64,000 bases of DNA from assembly GCA_947493145.1 (NCBI GenBank), contig CANLPZ010000001.1:806001-870000 (forward strand), read 5' to 3'. This DNA is from an uncultured Paracoccaceae bacterium. GTDB lineage: Bacteria > Pseudomonadota > Alphaproteobacteria > Rhodobacterales > Rhodobacteraceae. The first letter of the stretch is position 1. Each line of letters starts with the position of its first letter. Shown here one piece after another: positions 8,000 through 14,902 of this stretch. A model generated the notes under the pieces. It was not told the origin of the DNA. It saw only the letters and a list, made by a program, of their open reading frames with translations, and made no database searches. Both the position numbers and the translations under genes were made by a program.

Positions 8000-9066
8000 C
8001 TGCTCAACCCGCCATGCAGTGTCGGTTGGTCAAGGCTCGAGAACCCATAGTGGCGCAGCCAGCGTAGGTCGCTGTCGAAAAACGCGCGCAGGTCAGGGAT
8101 GCCGTATTTCAGCATGGCGATGCGGTCGATGCCGATGCCAAAGGCAAAGCCTTGGTATTCATTCGGGTCGATGTTCGCAGCCGCCAGCACTTTGGGGTGG
8201 ACCATGCCGGATCCAAGAACTTCGAGCCAATCATCGCCCTCGCCGACTTTGACGGTGCCATCTTGCCAAGAACACTGAATGTCCACCTCGGCGCTTGGTT
8301 CCGTGAATGGGAAATGCGAGGCGCGGAAACGGGTTTTCACGTCTTTGCCAAAGAAGGCGCTGAAGAACTGTTCCAACACCCATTTTAGGTTCGCCATAGA
8401 GATGTCTCTGTCGATCGCCAGCCCCTCGACCTGATTGAACATCGGCGTGTGTGTTTGGTCGTAATCCGCGCGATACACACGGCCCGGACAGATGATCCGG
8501 ATCGGGGCGCCTTGTGCTTCCATCGACCGGATTTGCACGGGCGACGTATGCGTGCGCAACACATGCGGCGGGCGATTATCACCCTCGGCGCGGTGGGTAT
8601 AGAACGTGTCCATCTCTGCCCGCGCAGGGTGGTGGCTCGGGATGTTCAACGCATCAAAGTTATACCAATCGGTTTCGATCTGCGGTCCTTCGGCGACAGA
8701 GAACCCCATGTCGGCAAAAATCGCGCTGACCTCTTCGGTCACCTGAGAGATCGGGTGGATCGTCCCCGCAGGACGGCCACGTGATGGTAAGGTCACATCC
8801 AACCATTCCGTGCGCAGACGTTCATCCAACGCCGCATCTGCCAACGCAGATTTTTTACCCGCAAGGGCCGAGTTAATCTCGTCCTTCAGCGCATTCAGCG
8901 CAGGCCCAGCCACTTGCCGTTCCTCGGGCGTCATTTTGCCCAGCTCGCGCATTTTCAGGCTGACTTCACCCTTTTTCCCAACGGCCTGAACCCGCAATTC
9001 TTCGAGTGCGTTTTCATCGGTCGCCGCAGCGATGGCGGCAATATATTTGTCACGTAGATCCTGCAT
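7996..9066 (-). CDS. pheS: Phenylalanine--tRNA ligase alpha subunit
   Basis: A 356-residue PheS, the catalytic class II subunit of phenylalanyl-tRNA synthetase. N-terminal coiled coil (about 1-85, rich in Ala/Glu/Lys), then [19 protein letters not shown], the class II motif 2 region [17 protein letters not shown] (with the Arg), [16 protein letters not shown], the [16 protein letters not shown] segment and motif 3 [18 protein letters not shown]. Length is normal for alphaproteobacteria. AAGGACGAG precedes the ATG. First gene of the phe unit; the downstream gene overlaps its stop by 4 nt. I see no leader peptide or T-box upstream. Confidence 0.97.
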   Translation of the reverse strand: MQDLRDKYIAAIAAATDENALEELRVQAVGKKGEVSLKMRELGKMTPEERQVAGPALNALKDEINSALAGKKSALADAALDERLRTEWLDVTLPSRGRPAGTIHPISQVTEEVSAIFADMGFSVAEGPQIETDWYNFDALNIPSHHPARAEMDTFYTHRAEGDNRPPHVLRTHTSPVQIRSMEAQGAPIRIICPGRVYRADYDQTHTPMFNQVEGLAIDRDISMANLKWVLEQFFSAFFGKDVKTRFRASHFPFTEPSAEVDIQCSWQDGTVKVGEGDDWLEVLGSGMVHPKVLAAANIDPNEYQGFAFGIGIDRIAMLKYGIPDLRAFFDSDLRWLRHYGFSSLDQPTLHGGLSR

Positions 9067-9287
9067 GGTCTCGTCCTTAATTCACTTGGGGATGGTGCTA
9101 CCGCGATGCAGGCATGGTTGCAAGTTTCAGACAAGAAAAGTTATTGCGTCAGAAAGAGTACCACGCCTGCGTAAATCGTCCCTAACGGGAATCCACAATT
9201 GAAATTATTTCTTTTTTTCAATAAATGGTTAACCAATATTTGAATCGCAATTTTGCGCGAAGGTAAACGGTATTTAAGGAGATTATT

Positions 9288-9875
9288 ATGAATACCACCA
9301 CAAAGCTCGCCATCGCTTCACTGGCACTGACCACTTTGGCGGCATGCGGCGGATCTGAAACAGGAAACACCGCCTTCCAAAACAAAGGTCAAAACCTGCT
9401 CGCCGCGTCTCAGCGTGCGGAAGCTATGTCTTTGATTCAATCATCCAGCCTACCGACTTCTGGAACAGCAAATTATTCCGGTGGAATGTTGCTTGTGCTA
9501 GATGAAGACACACCGATTGAATATGGGATGATCGGGGACATGAACCTGAACGTCAACTATGGCGCCAATACCGTTTCGGGTAACGCAAACAATTTCATTG
9601 GCGAGGACGACCTTCGTATAGGTGGGAATCTGGCTATGTCTTCGGGTTCCATCGATAAAAGCGATCCATCTGGTGCAGTATTTCTGTCTGATCTTGATGG
9701 AACGCTATCAATTGGCAATGAAAACCTAACTGTAGATGCCGAACTTGCTGGAACATTTGGTGGCAGCAGCATTTTTGATTCATCGCCAAATGCTGCAATT
9801 GGAATTGTTAGTGGAACAACAGTTAGCAATCTTAATGGCTCAGGTATCGTTGACGGAATATTTGTCGTCGAATAA
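9288..9875 (+). CDS. Secreted lipoprotein with TbpB-like beta-barrel domain
   Basis: A 195-residue lipoprotein: signal peptide MNTTTKLAIASLALTTLAAC with a lipobox LAAC and lipidated Cys at residue 20. After about residue 60 the sequence is Gly/Asn/Ser-rich with short strands: SGTANYSGGMLLVL, MNLNVNYGANTVSGNANNF, and GTFGGSS. This resembles the eight-stranded barrel of transferrin-binding-protein-like (TbpB beta-domain) proteins widespread in Rhodobacterales, whose ligands are mostly unknown. AAGGAGATT precedes the ATG. A monocistronic unit ended by the terminator at 9901-9935. Iron acquisition should not be assumed. Confidence 0.75.
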   Translation: MNTTTKLAIASLALTTLAACGGSETGNTAFQNKGQNLLAASQRAEAMSLIQSSSLPTSGTANYSGGMLLVLDEDTPIEYGMIGDMNLNVNYGANTVSGNANNFIGEDDLRIGGNLAMSSGSIDKSDPSGAVFLSDLDGTLSIGNENLTVDAELAGTFGGSSIFDSSPNAAIGIVSGTTVSNLNGSGIVDGIFVVE

Positions 9876-9900
9876 GGGCGAAAATTCGATCCCAAAACAC

Positions 9901-9935
9901 AAAAAAGCCGCCTCAAAAGGGCGGCTTTTCTATTT
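9901..9935. terminator. Bidirectional terminator between the lipoprotein gene and rplT
   Basis: AAAAGCCGCC pairs with GGCGGCTTTT around a 7-nt loop. A-rich flanks on the left and T-rich flanks on the right let it work for the plus-strand lipoprotein gene and for the minus-strand rpmI-rplT unit. Confidence 0.85.
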
Positions 9936-9950
9936 CGTATCGCTTATCGT

Positions 9951-10316
9951 TTAAGCGGCCAATGCAGCCTGTGCTTTTGAAACGATTGCGCCAAATGCGT
10001 CTGGTTCGTGGATCGCTAGGTCTGCAAGGACTTTGCGGTCGACTTCGATACCAGCAAGGTTCAAGCCGTTGATGAACTTTGAATATGTCAAAGCTTCGTC
10101 GTGAGCACGCACAGCCGCGTTGATACGCTGGATCCACAAAGCGCGGAAATTGCGTTTACGCTGCTTGCGGTCGCGTGTTGCGTATTGATTAGCTTTATCA
10201 ACCGCTTGTTTTGCAACTTTGAACGTATTCTTACGGCGGCCGTAGTAACCTTTAGCCTGATCCGTGATTTTCTTGTGACGACGATGAGTGACGGTTCCGC
10301 CTTTAGTACGTGACAT
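9951..10316 (-). CDS. rplT: 50S ribosomal protein L20
   Basis: A 121-residue L20 that binds 23S rRNA early in 50S assembly. The N-terminus is the usual basic extension ([20 protein letters not shown], then [19 protein letters not shown]) and the middle has the conserved [20 protein letters not shown] and [21 protein letters not shown]. It follows rpmI by 12 nt with a GGAGG site. infC is not adjacent in this window. Confidence 0.98.
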   Translation of the reverse strand: MSRTKGGTVTHRRHKKITDQAKGYYGRRKNTFKVAKQAVDKANQYATRDRKQRKRNFRALWIQRINAAVRAHDEALTYSKFINGLNLAGIEVDRKVLADLAIHEPDAFGAIVSKAQAALAA

Positions 10317-10328
10317 TATCCGGCCTCC

Positions 10329-10529
10329 TTATCGTGCGTATGGCATCATGGACTTGATGATTTTCTCATCAGGTGCAGATAGCGTTGTTGTTCCACGCGC
10401 GTTGCGTAGGAATTTGTTTGTACGTTTGATCATGCCGTGCTGTTTACCAGCTTGAGCCGCTTTGATGCGTCCCTTGGCAGTCGTCTTGAACCGCTTTTTG
10501 CAGCTCGACTTTGTCTTCATCTTAGGCAT
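10329..10529 (-). CDS. rpmI: 50S ribosomal protein L35
   Basis: A 66-residue L35 with the family motif [20 protein letters not shown] at the N-terminus and [14 protein letters not shown] later; very basic. The start at 10529 is set by AAGGAGACGGAA immediately before the ATG and by the family N-terminus; a longer frame upstream would add 15 unrelated residues. Forms a two-gene unit with rplT. The roughly 130 bp upstream, to the 74-residue membrane protein gene, holds no further gene that I can support. Confidence 0.97.
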   Translation of the reverse strand: MPKMKTKSSCKKRFKTTAKGRIKAAQAGKQHGMIKRTNKFLRNARGTTTLSAPDEKIIKSMMPYAR

Positions 10530-10658
10530 TTCCGTCTCCTTAAATTTTCGAGCGGTTCTAGCGCGACTCGGCATGCCAATTGGCCGGACGCACCGCTGAG
10601 GCGCGCCTTTTAGGACGGGATCGCCTTGCTGGCAAGCCCAAAACCCAAATTTTATTGA

Positions 10659-10883
10659 TTAATTTATGTATCTACCGATCACATTGACAAAGGCCTGCGG
10701 CACCTCATCAAGCGTGTAACCAGACGGTTTTTGTGTCACGGCAAGGGCGATTAATCCCCCACCGATCATCACCATAATGGCGGCCGCGCGCGGTGCGCGG
10801 CCTTCCGCAATCGCCCCAAAAATGGAGGGAAGCGAGAATCCAGCGATAATAATTCCAATAACTAGATAAAGATCTGTATCCAT
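10659..10883 (-). CDS. Small two-helix membrane protein of unknown function
   Basis: A 74-residue protein with two probable membrane helices (LYLVIGIIIAGFSLPSIFGA, about 5-24, and AAAIMVMIGGGLIALAV, about 33-50) and a short soluble tail GYTLDEVPQAFVNVIGRYI. It lies between pyk and rpmI, an arrangement I recall from related genomes, but I know no function. Its ribosome binding site (GGGGCAGGGCA) is part of the 3' arm of the hairpin at 10892-10912, so its translation could be modulated by that structure. Probably co-transcribed with pyk, 35 nt upstream. Confidence 0.7.
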   Translation of the reverse strand: MDTDLYLVIGIIIAGFSLPSIFGAIAEGRAPRAAAIMVMIGGGLIALAVTQKPSGYTLDEVPQAFVNVIGRYIN

Positions 10884-10891
10884 TGCCCTGC

Positions 10892-10912
10892 CCCAATCAA
10901 AAATTGATTGGG
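10892..10912 (-). promoter_or_regulatory. Hairpin between pyk and the small membrane protein gene
   Basis: CCCAATCAA and TTGATTGGG are perfect inverted arms around 3 nt, 6 nt after the pyk stop. On the minus strand no T-run follows, and the 3' arm runs into the G-rich ribosome binding site of the next gene. It may act as an RNA-stabilising 3' end, a weak terminator or a translation-limiting structure. Confidence 0.5.
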
Positions 10913-10918
10913 CGAAGC

Positions 10919-12367
10919 TTAACTTGGATCCGTATAAAAAATCAAACGCTCATCACATGGCGCGACACGCAGGATATTTGTCGTGCCTGGTGTGTTAAAG
11001 GGAACACCTGCCGTTACAACAACTTGATCCTCTTGTTCCGCGATACCGCTCGACACAGCCGTACGCGCCGCATTGATAACCGCATCTTTGAAACGCTCGA
11101 CTGGTCCCGTCACGTTGCAATTCGTACCCCAAGTCAGCGCCAAACGACGCGCTGTCAAAATTTCTGACGTCAGCATGATAATTGGAACACGTGGCCGTTC
11201 ACGCGACACCAACAAAGCTGTGGTACCCGACTGAGAAAAGCAACAAATCGCTTTAACATCCGATGTTTCTGCAATTTCACGTGCCGCGGCAACGATACCA
11301 TCAGCGACGGTGTTCCGATCGGCGGTCCGGCTGGATTCGATAATTTTTGTGTATGTCGGATCGCTTTCAACCTCGACAGCAACATTGTTCATTGTTGTGA
11401 CCGCTTCGATTGGGAAATCACCAGCTGCGGATTCCGCAGACAGCATAATCGCATCCGACCCTTCATAAATGGCGGTCGCAACGTCGGACACCTCAGCACG
11501 TGTTGGCATCGGGCTTTCGATCATGCTTTCCAACATTTGGGTCGCCACGATCACTGGCTTGGCCGCCGCGCGACATTTGCGCACCAATTGTTTTTGGATC
11601 GGCGGTACGTTTTGAACCGGAAGCTCAACACCCAAATCACCGCGTGCAACCATGATCCCGTCCGAGACTTTCAAAATCGCATCAAAGTTTTCAACGGCCG
11701 ATGGTTTTTCGATTTTGGACAAAATCGCAGCGCGACCATTTGCCAAAGCACGTGCTTCGTTCACATCCTCAGGACGCTGAACAAAAGATAGCGCCAGCCA
11801 ATCGACACCCAATTCGCATACGAATTCCAAATCTTTGCGGTCTTTTTCTGATAAAGCCGCCAATGGAAGCATGACGTCAGGAACGTTCACACCTTTGCGG
11901 TTGGAAATCTGCCCACCGTTTACGACAACGCAATTTGCGAAATCAGCGCCGCAGTCTTTAACCTTCAGTCGAATTTTACCGTCGTTGACCAAAAGCGTCG
12001 CGTCTGGCTTTAGTGCGGCGAAAATTTCTGGGTGCGGCAGACGTACGCGTGTCGCATCGCCTTCGGCGTCATCCAAATCCAAACGGAAGTCGGCACCGTC
12101 TTCCAAAAATTCGCCTTCTGGATTGGAAAATGTTCCAACCCGCAATTTCGGCCCTTGAAGGTCGGCCAAAATCGCGATCGGTGAATTCAAATCTTTTTCG
12201 ATTTGGCGGATAATCTCATGGCGCGCTTTGATCTCGCTGTGCTCACCGTGGCTCATGTTCAAACGAAAGACATCTGCTCCTGCTTCGTGCAGCTTTCTGA
12301 TCATTTCATAATCGTTTGAAGCTGGGCCAAGTGTGGCTACAATTTTCACGTTACGGTCGCGTTTCAT
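10919..12367 (-). CDS. pyk: Pyruvate kinase
   Basis: A 482-residue pyruvate kinase (phosphoenolpyruvate plus ADP to pyruvate plus ATP). The beta-barrel A domain opens with RNVKIVATLGPASNDYEMI and FRLNMSHGEH; the B domain lies around 70-165. The signature IMVARGDLGVEL and VIVATQMLESMI with the TRAEVSDVATAI active-site segment follow, and the C-terminal allosteric domain starts after about residue 345. The catalytic Lys is in SKIEKPSAVENFD. Length is standard. AGAAT/GGAAAG precedes the ATG. About 137 bp separate it from the divergent N-formylglutamate amidohydrolase gene. Confidence 0.97.
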   Translation of the reverse strand: MKRDRNVKIVATLGPASNDYEMIRKLHEAGADVFRLNMSHGEHSEIKARHEIIRQIEKDLNSPIAILADLQGPKLRVGTFSNPEGEFLEDGADFRLDLDDAEGDATRVRLPHPEIFAALKPDATLLVNDGKIRLKVKDCGADFANCVVVNGGQISNRKGVNVPDVMLPLAALSEKDRKDLEFVCELGVDWLALSFVQRPEDVNEARALANGRAAILSKIEKPSAVENFDAILKVSDGIMVARGDLGVELPVQNVPPIQKQLVRKCRAAAKPVIVATQMLESMIESPMPTRAEVSDVATAIYEGSDAIMLSAESAAGDFPIEAVTTMNNVAVEVESDPTYTKIIESSRTADRNTVADGIVAAAREIAETSDVKAICCFSQSGTTALLVSRERPRVPIIMLTSEILTARRLALTWGTNCNVTGPVERFKDAVINAARTAVSSGIAEQEDQVVVTAGVPFNTPGTTNILRVAPCDERLIFYTDPS

Positions 12368-12504
12368 ATTCTTTCCATTTCATCCATCAGTCGTTTCAGC
12401 GACAACTAAAAAAACGTTACCGCTAACAAAATTCTGCGCCCTTATTACTTAATTCCCTTCTGGTCGCAACTGTCCTATTGATCCTACGTAAAGATGACGA
12501 AGCC

Positions 12505-13239
12505 ATGACACAAAACCCTTTTGAAATTTTCGGGGCGGATCGCCCGTCGAACATCCTAATCACATGCGATCACGCAACCAATCGTGTGCCCGAATGCGTT
12601 GGTGGCGGGTCGCTGGGCCTGTCGGACACGGATATGAACCGGCACATCGCTTATGATGTGGGTGCAAGGGCGGTATCGATTTTACTTGGTGAACTGCTAA
12701 ACGCGCCCGTCATTTGTTCCGATTTTTCACGGTTGGTTATCGATCCGAACCGTGGCGAAGACGACCCAACGCTGTTAATGAAGCTCTATGACGGCACAAT
12801 GATCCCTGCGAACCGTTTTGCAGATGCACAAGAAATCGAGCGTCGATTAAACGCGTTTCATCGGCCATACCATACAGCGTTGGCCAAACTTGCCGCGCGT
12901 CAGGATGACACCGTCATCATTTCGATGCACAGCTTTACGCCACAATTAAAAGGGCGGCCAAAGCGCCCATGGGAAATTGGCGTTTTATATGCCCATGATG
13001 ATCGGCTTGCGCAGTCATTTATGCGCATTTTGAAAGACGAAGCTGATCTGTGCGTCGGCGACAACCAACCCTACAACGGCGCGCTTCCCGGCGATGCAAT
13101 TGACAGGCATGCCTTGCAAACAAGTCGTTTGAATTTACTTATCGAAATACGAAATGACTTAATTGAACATGCCGATGGTCAGTCAGAATGGGCATCCAGA
13201 CTTGCACCGCTGATCACCAAAAGCATCGACAATCTTTGA
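12505..13239 (+). CDS. N-formylglutamate amidohydrolase family protein
   Basis: A 244-residue member of the N-formylglutamate amidohydrolase (FGase, HutG-like) family, which hydrolyses N-formylglutamate to glutamate and formate in histidine breakdown; many relatives act on other acyl amino acids. Zinc-site motifs are seen in ILITCDHATNRVPE (near residue 20), VICSDFSRLVIDPNRG, FHRPYHTAL and TVIISMHSFTP. No hut genes are nearby, so the substrate is open. I start at the ATG at 12505; a TTG at 12478 in frame has no visible ribosome site. First of a run of three plus-strand genes. Confidence 0.85.
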   Translation: MTQNPFEIFGADRPSNILITCDHATNRVPECVGGGSLGLSDTDMNRHIAYDVGARAVSILLGELLNAPVICSDFSRLVIDPNRGEDDPTLLMKLYDGTMIPANRFADAQEIERRLNAFHRPYHTALAKLAARQDDTVIISMHSFTPQLKGRPKRPWEIGVLYAHDDRLAQSFMRILKDEADLCVGDNQPYNGALPGDAIDRHALQTSRLNLLIEIRNDLIEHADGQSEWASRLAPLITKSIDNL

Positions 13240-13251
13240 AGGAACCCAGCT

Positions 13252-13587
13252 TTGCCGCACATAATTGTTGAATATTCCGACGACATCGCATCGAAACGAA
13301 GTATCGATGGGCTGTGTCTTCGACTATTTGAAGGCGCCGTGGACACACAGCTTTTTGGGGAGGGCCAAACCATAAAAGTTCGCGCCCATGCGTGCCAAAA
13401 CGTGTTTATGGGGAATGGCGATCAAAGCTTTGTCCATGCCGAGCTGCGGATGCTACCAGGTCGTACAGCAGAGCAAAAACAATCAGCGACGCAAACATTA
13501 TTAAACGTCTTAGTAGCAGAGCTGCCGGAAGTGACTAATCTTTCGGTCGATTGCGCCGATCTAAGCGACGCCTACGCCAAACAATAA
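13252..13587 (+). CDS. 5-carboxymethyl-2-hydroxymuconate isomerase family protein (TTG start)
   Basis: A 111-residue tautomerase-superfamily protein of the CHMI (HpaF) type. The superfamily uses an N-terminal proline, exposed when fMet is removed, as the catalytic base; here the second residue is Pro in MPHIIVEYSDDI. The start codon is TTG at 13252, supported by GAAGGAA about 9 nt upstream and by the exact placement of Pro. Other family segments are KVRAHACQNVFMGNGDQSFVHAE (core FMGNGDQSFVHAEL) and LSVDCADLS. Homoprotocatechuate genes are not in the window, so its substrate is uncertain. It follows the amidohydrolase gene by 12 nt. Confidence 0.85.
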   Translation: MPHIIVEYSDDIASKRSIDGLCLRLFEGAVDTQLFGEGQTIKVRAHACQNVFMGNGDQSFVHAELRMLPGRTAEQKQSATQTLLNVLVAELPEVTNLSVDCADLSDAYAKQ

Positions 13588-13602
13588 TTTCCGAGGACCG
13601 AA

Positions 13603-13899
13603 ATGGATAAACAAACACAGCTTGAACTTGAAGCCGCCGCCTTTCGCCGTCTTCAAAAACACTTAATGCAAGATCGTACCGACGTACAAAACATCGATAT
13701 GATGAATTTGGCTGGTTTCTGCCGCAACTGTTTATCACGTTGGTATCAAGAAGCCGCAAATGAGCGCGGCATTGAAATGACCAAAGACGAAGGTCGTGAA
13801 ACGTTTTACGGAATGCCATTTGCGGAATGGAAAGAAAAGTTCCAAACCGAGGCCTCTGCTGAAGCGAAAGCCGAGTTTAAACAATCACATCCGAGTTAA
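13603..13899 (+). CDS. DUF1244 domain protein
   Basis: A 98-residue DUF1244 protein, a small alpha-helical family common in proteobacteria. Typical stretches are AAFRRLQKHLMQDRTDVQNI, MNLAGFCRNCLSRWYQEAA with two conserved cysteines, and EGRETFYGMPFAEWKEKFQ. No function is established in what I know. CCGAGGACCGAA precedes the ATG. Third gene of the plus-strand run that begins at 12505, and its stop is one base from the stop of the convergent small membrane protein gene. Confidence 0.88.
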   Translation: MDKQTQLELEAAAFRRLQKHLMQDRTDVQNIDMMNLAGFCRNCLSRWYQEAANERGIEMTKDEGRETFYGMPFAEWKEKFQTEASAEAKAEFKQSHPS

Positions 13900-13900
13900 C

Positions 13901-14152
13901 TTAGGTCTGCGCCTGCAATCGCAACTGTTTGAAATCAGGTTGCTGAAAGCTTTGCGACGGATCAACAATCGACGCGTTTTTTTCTGGGATTGGTTTGCCA
14001 AATTCTGGGCTAAATTCTGGGTTTGTCATTTGAACATGTCCAAATGTTGGCCCGTCGAACACGCGCTGAATCTGCGTCTTCATGATCCGGCGCAACGATA
14101 CGAGTGCAAGAGCAATGCTTAGAACGAATGTTACGACGATAGCGAGTGTCAT
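13901..14152 (-). CDS. Small membrane protein of unknown function
   Basis: An 83-residue protein with one N-terminal membrane segment (LAIVVTFVLSIALALVSL, about 3-20) followed by a basic patch RRIMKTQIQR and a polar tail rich in Pro, Gln and Ser. The positive-inside rule places the tail in the cytoplasm. AAAGGGAAAACAGAA precedes the ATG. I do not recognise it. It could be a real small gene or, less likely, chance; the ribosome site and the membrane helix argue for real. Confidence 0.6.
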   Translation of the reverse strand: MTLAIVVTFVLSIALALVSLRRIMKTQIQRVFDGPTFGHVQMTNPEFSPEFGKPIPEKNASIVDPSQSFQQPDFKQLRLQAQT

Positions 14153-14235
14153 TTCTGTTTTCCCTTTTGCTCTTTGTTAAACTCCATTGAGTTAAATTTA
14201 AGGGGTCCTAACAAATCATTAACTGGGAAAAATTT

Positions 14236-14264
14236 ATGAAAAAGCCCCCAATTTTTGGGGGCTT
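14236..14264 (-). terminator. Terminator after the ompA/HhH pair
   Basis: On the minus strand AAGCCCCCAA pairs with TTGGGGGCTT around a short loop and runs into TTTTTTCAT. It lies 22 nt past the stop of the 14287-14901 gene. Confidence 0.85.
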
Positions 14265-14286
14265 ACTCAACTTATACGGTGGCTAG

Positions 14287-14901
14287 TTAGTACACGTCGC
14301 CTTTGTCCACTTTTTTGGAAAACTCTGTTTCCCCACCAGCGGCAAGAAGCTTGGCTTGTGCAACCCAGTCATCACGGCTGACACGTCCCTTAAAGCCTTC
14401 CAAATTGGCATCAACCCAAGCGACTTCGTCGGTTGTCCATGCCGCAATTTGATCAAAGTGCCAAAACCCAAGCTTATTGCAAAGCTTTTCCATTTTTGGA
14501 CCAACGCCTTTGATTTTCTTCAAATCATCGGCGCCGCCGGCACGCGGGGCATCCAAAGTGCTTGGTTTCACACCTTCGTTTGCACCTTCAATGATACCAT
14601 CACCGTCATAATCGACAGCATCAGCACTGACTGCGGCCGCACGTGCTGCATCCAATGATGCAACATTGTCGGCACGCAACTTGGCAAGCTCCGCGTCCTT
14701 TTCCGCATGCTTTGCACGGCACGCTTCAAGATCTGACTTGCACTTCCCTAAGTCAGCACGCAAGCCGTCAGCTTCGGACGTATCAATATTCACTTCTGAG
14801 CGTCGGCCCCAAATGATCCATCCAGCGAGCAAACCCAAAAGAGCCGCCAAAGCCAAAAGAACCCAAATTTCTGTAAGCAAAAATCCCCATTCGCGGAACA
14901 T
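14287..14901 (-). CDS. Membrane-anchored helix-hairpin-helix protein
   Basis: A 204-residue protein with three parts. One membrane helix (EIWVLLALAALLGLLAGWIIW, about 11-31) is followed by Arg-Arg, which places the rest in the cytoplasm. A Lys/Glu/Ala-rich probable coiled coil covers about 38-95 (LGKCKSDLEACRAKHAEKDA). The C-terminal domain (about 125-195) has a helix-hairpin-helix core DDLKKIKGVGPKMEKLCNKL and FDQIAAWT, like the predicted 5' DNA nuclease / flap-endonuclease-like H3TH domain group that is often misnamed as an NADH dehydrogenase subunit in Rhodobacterales. No nuclease acidic cluster is evident, so DNA binding is more likely than cleavage. It starts one base after the stop of the OmpA gene. 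Confidence 0.75.
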   Translation of the reverse strand: MFREWGFLLTEIWVLLALAALLGLLAGWIIWGRRSEVNIDTSEADGLRADLGKCKSDLEACRAKHAEKDAELAKLRADNVASLDAARAAAVSADAVDYDGDGIIEGANEGVKPSTLDAPRAGGADDLKKIKGVGPKMEKLCNKLGFWHFDQIAAWTTDEVAWVDANLEGFKGRVSRDDWVAQAKLLAAGGETEFSKKVDKGDVY

Positions 14902-14902
14902 A

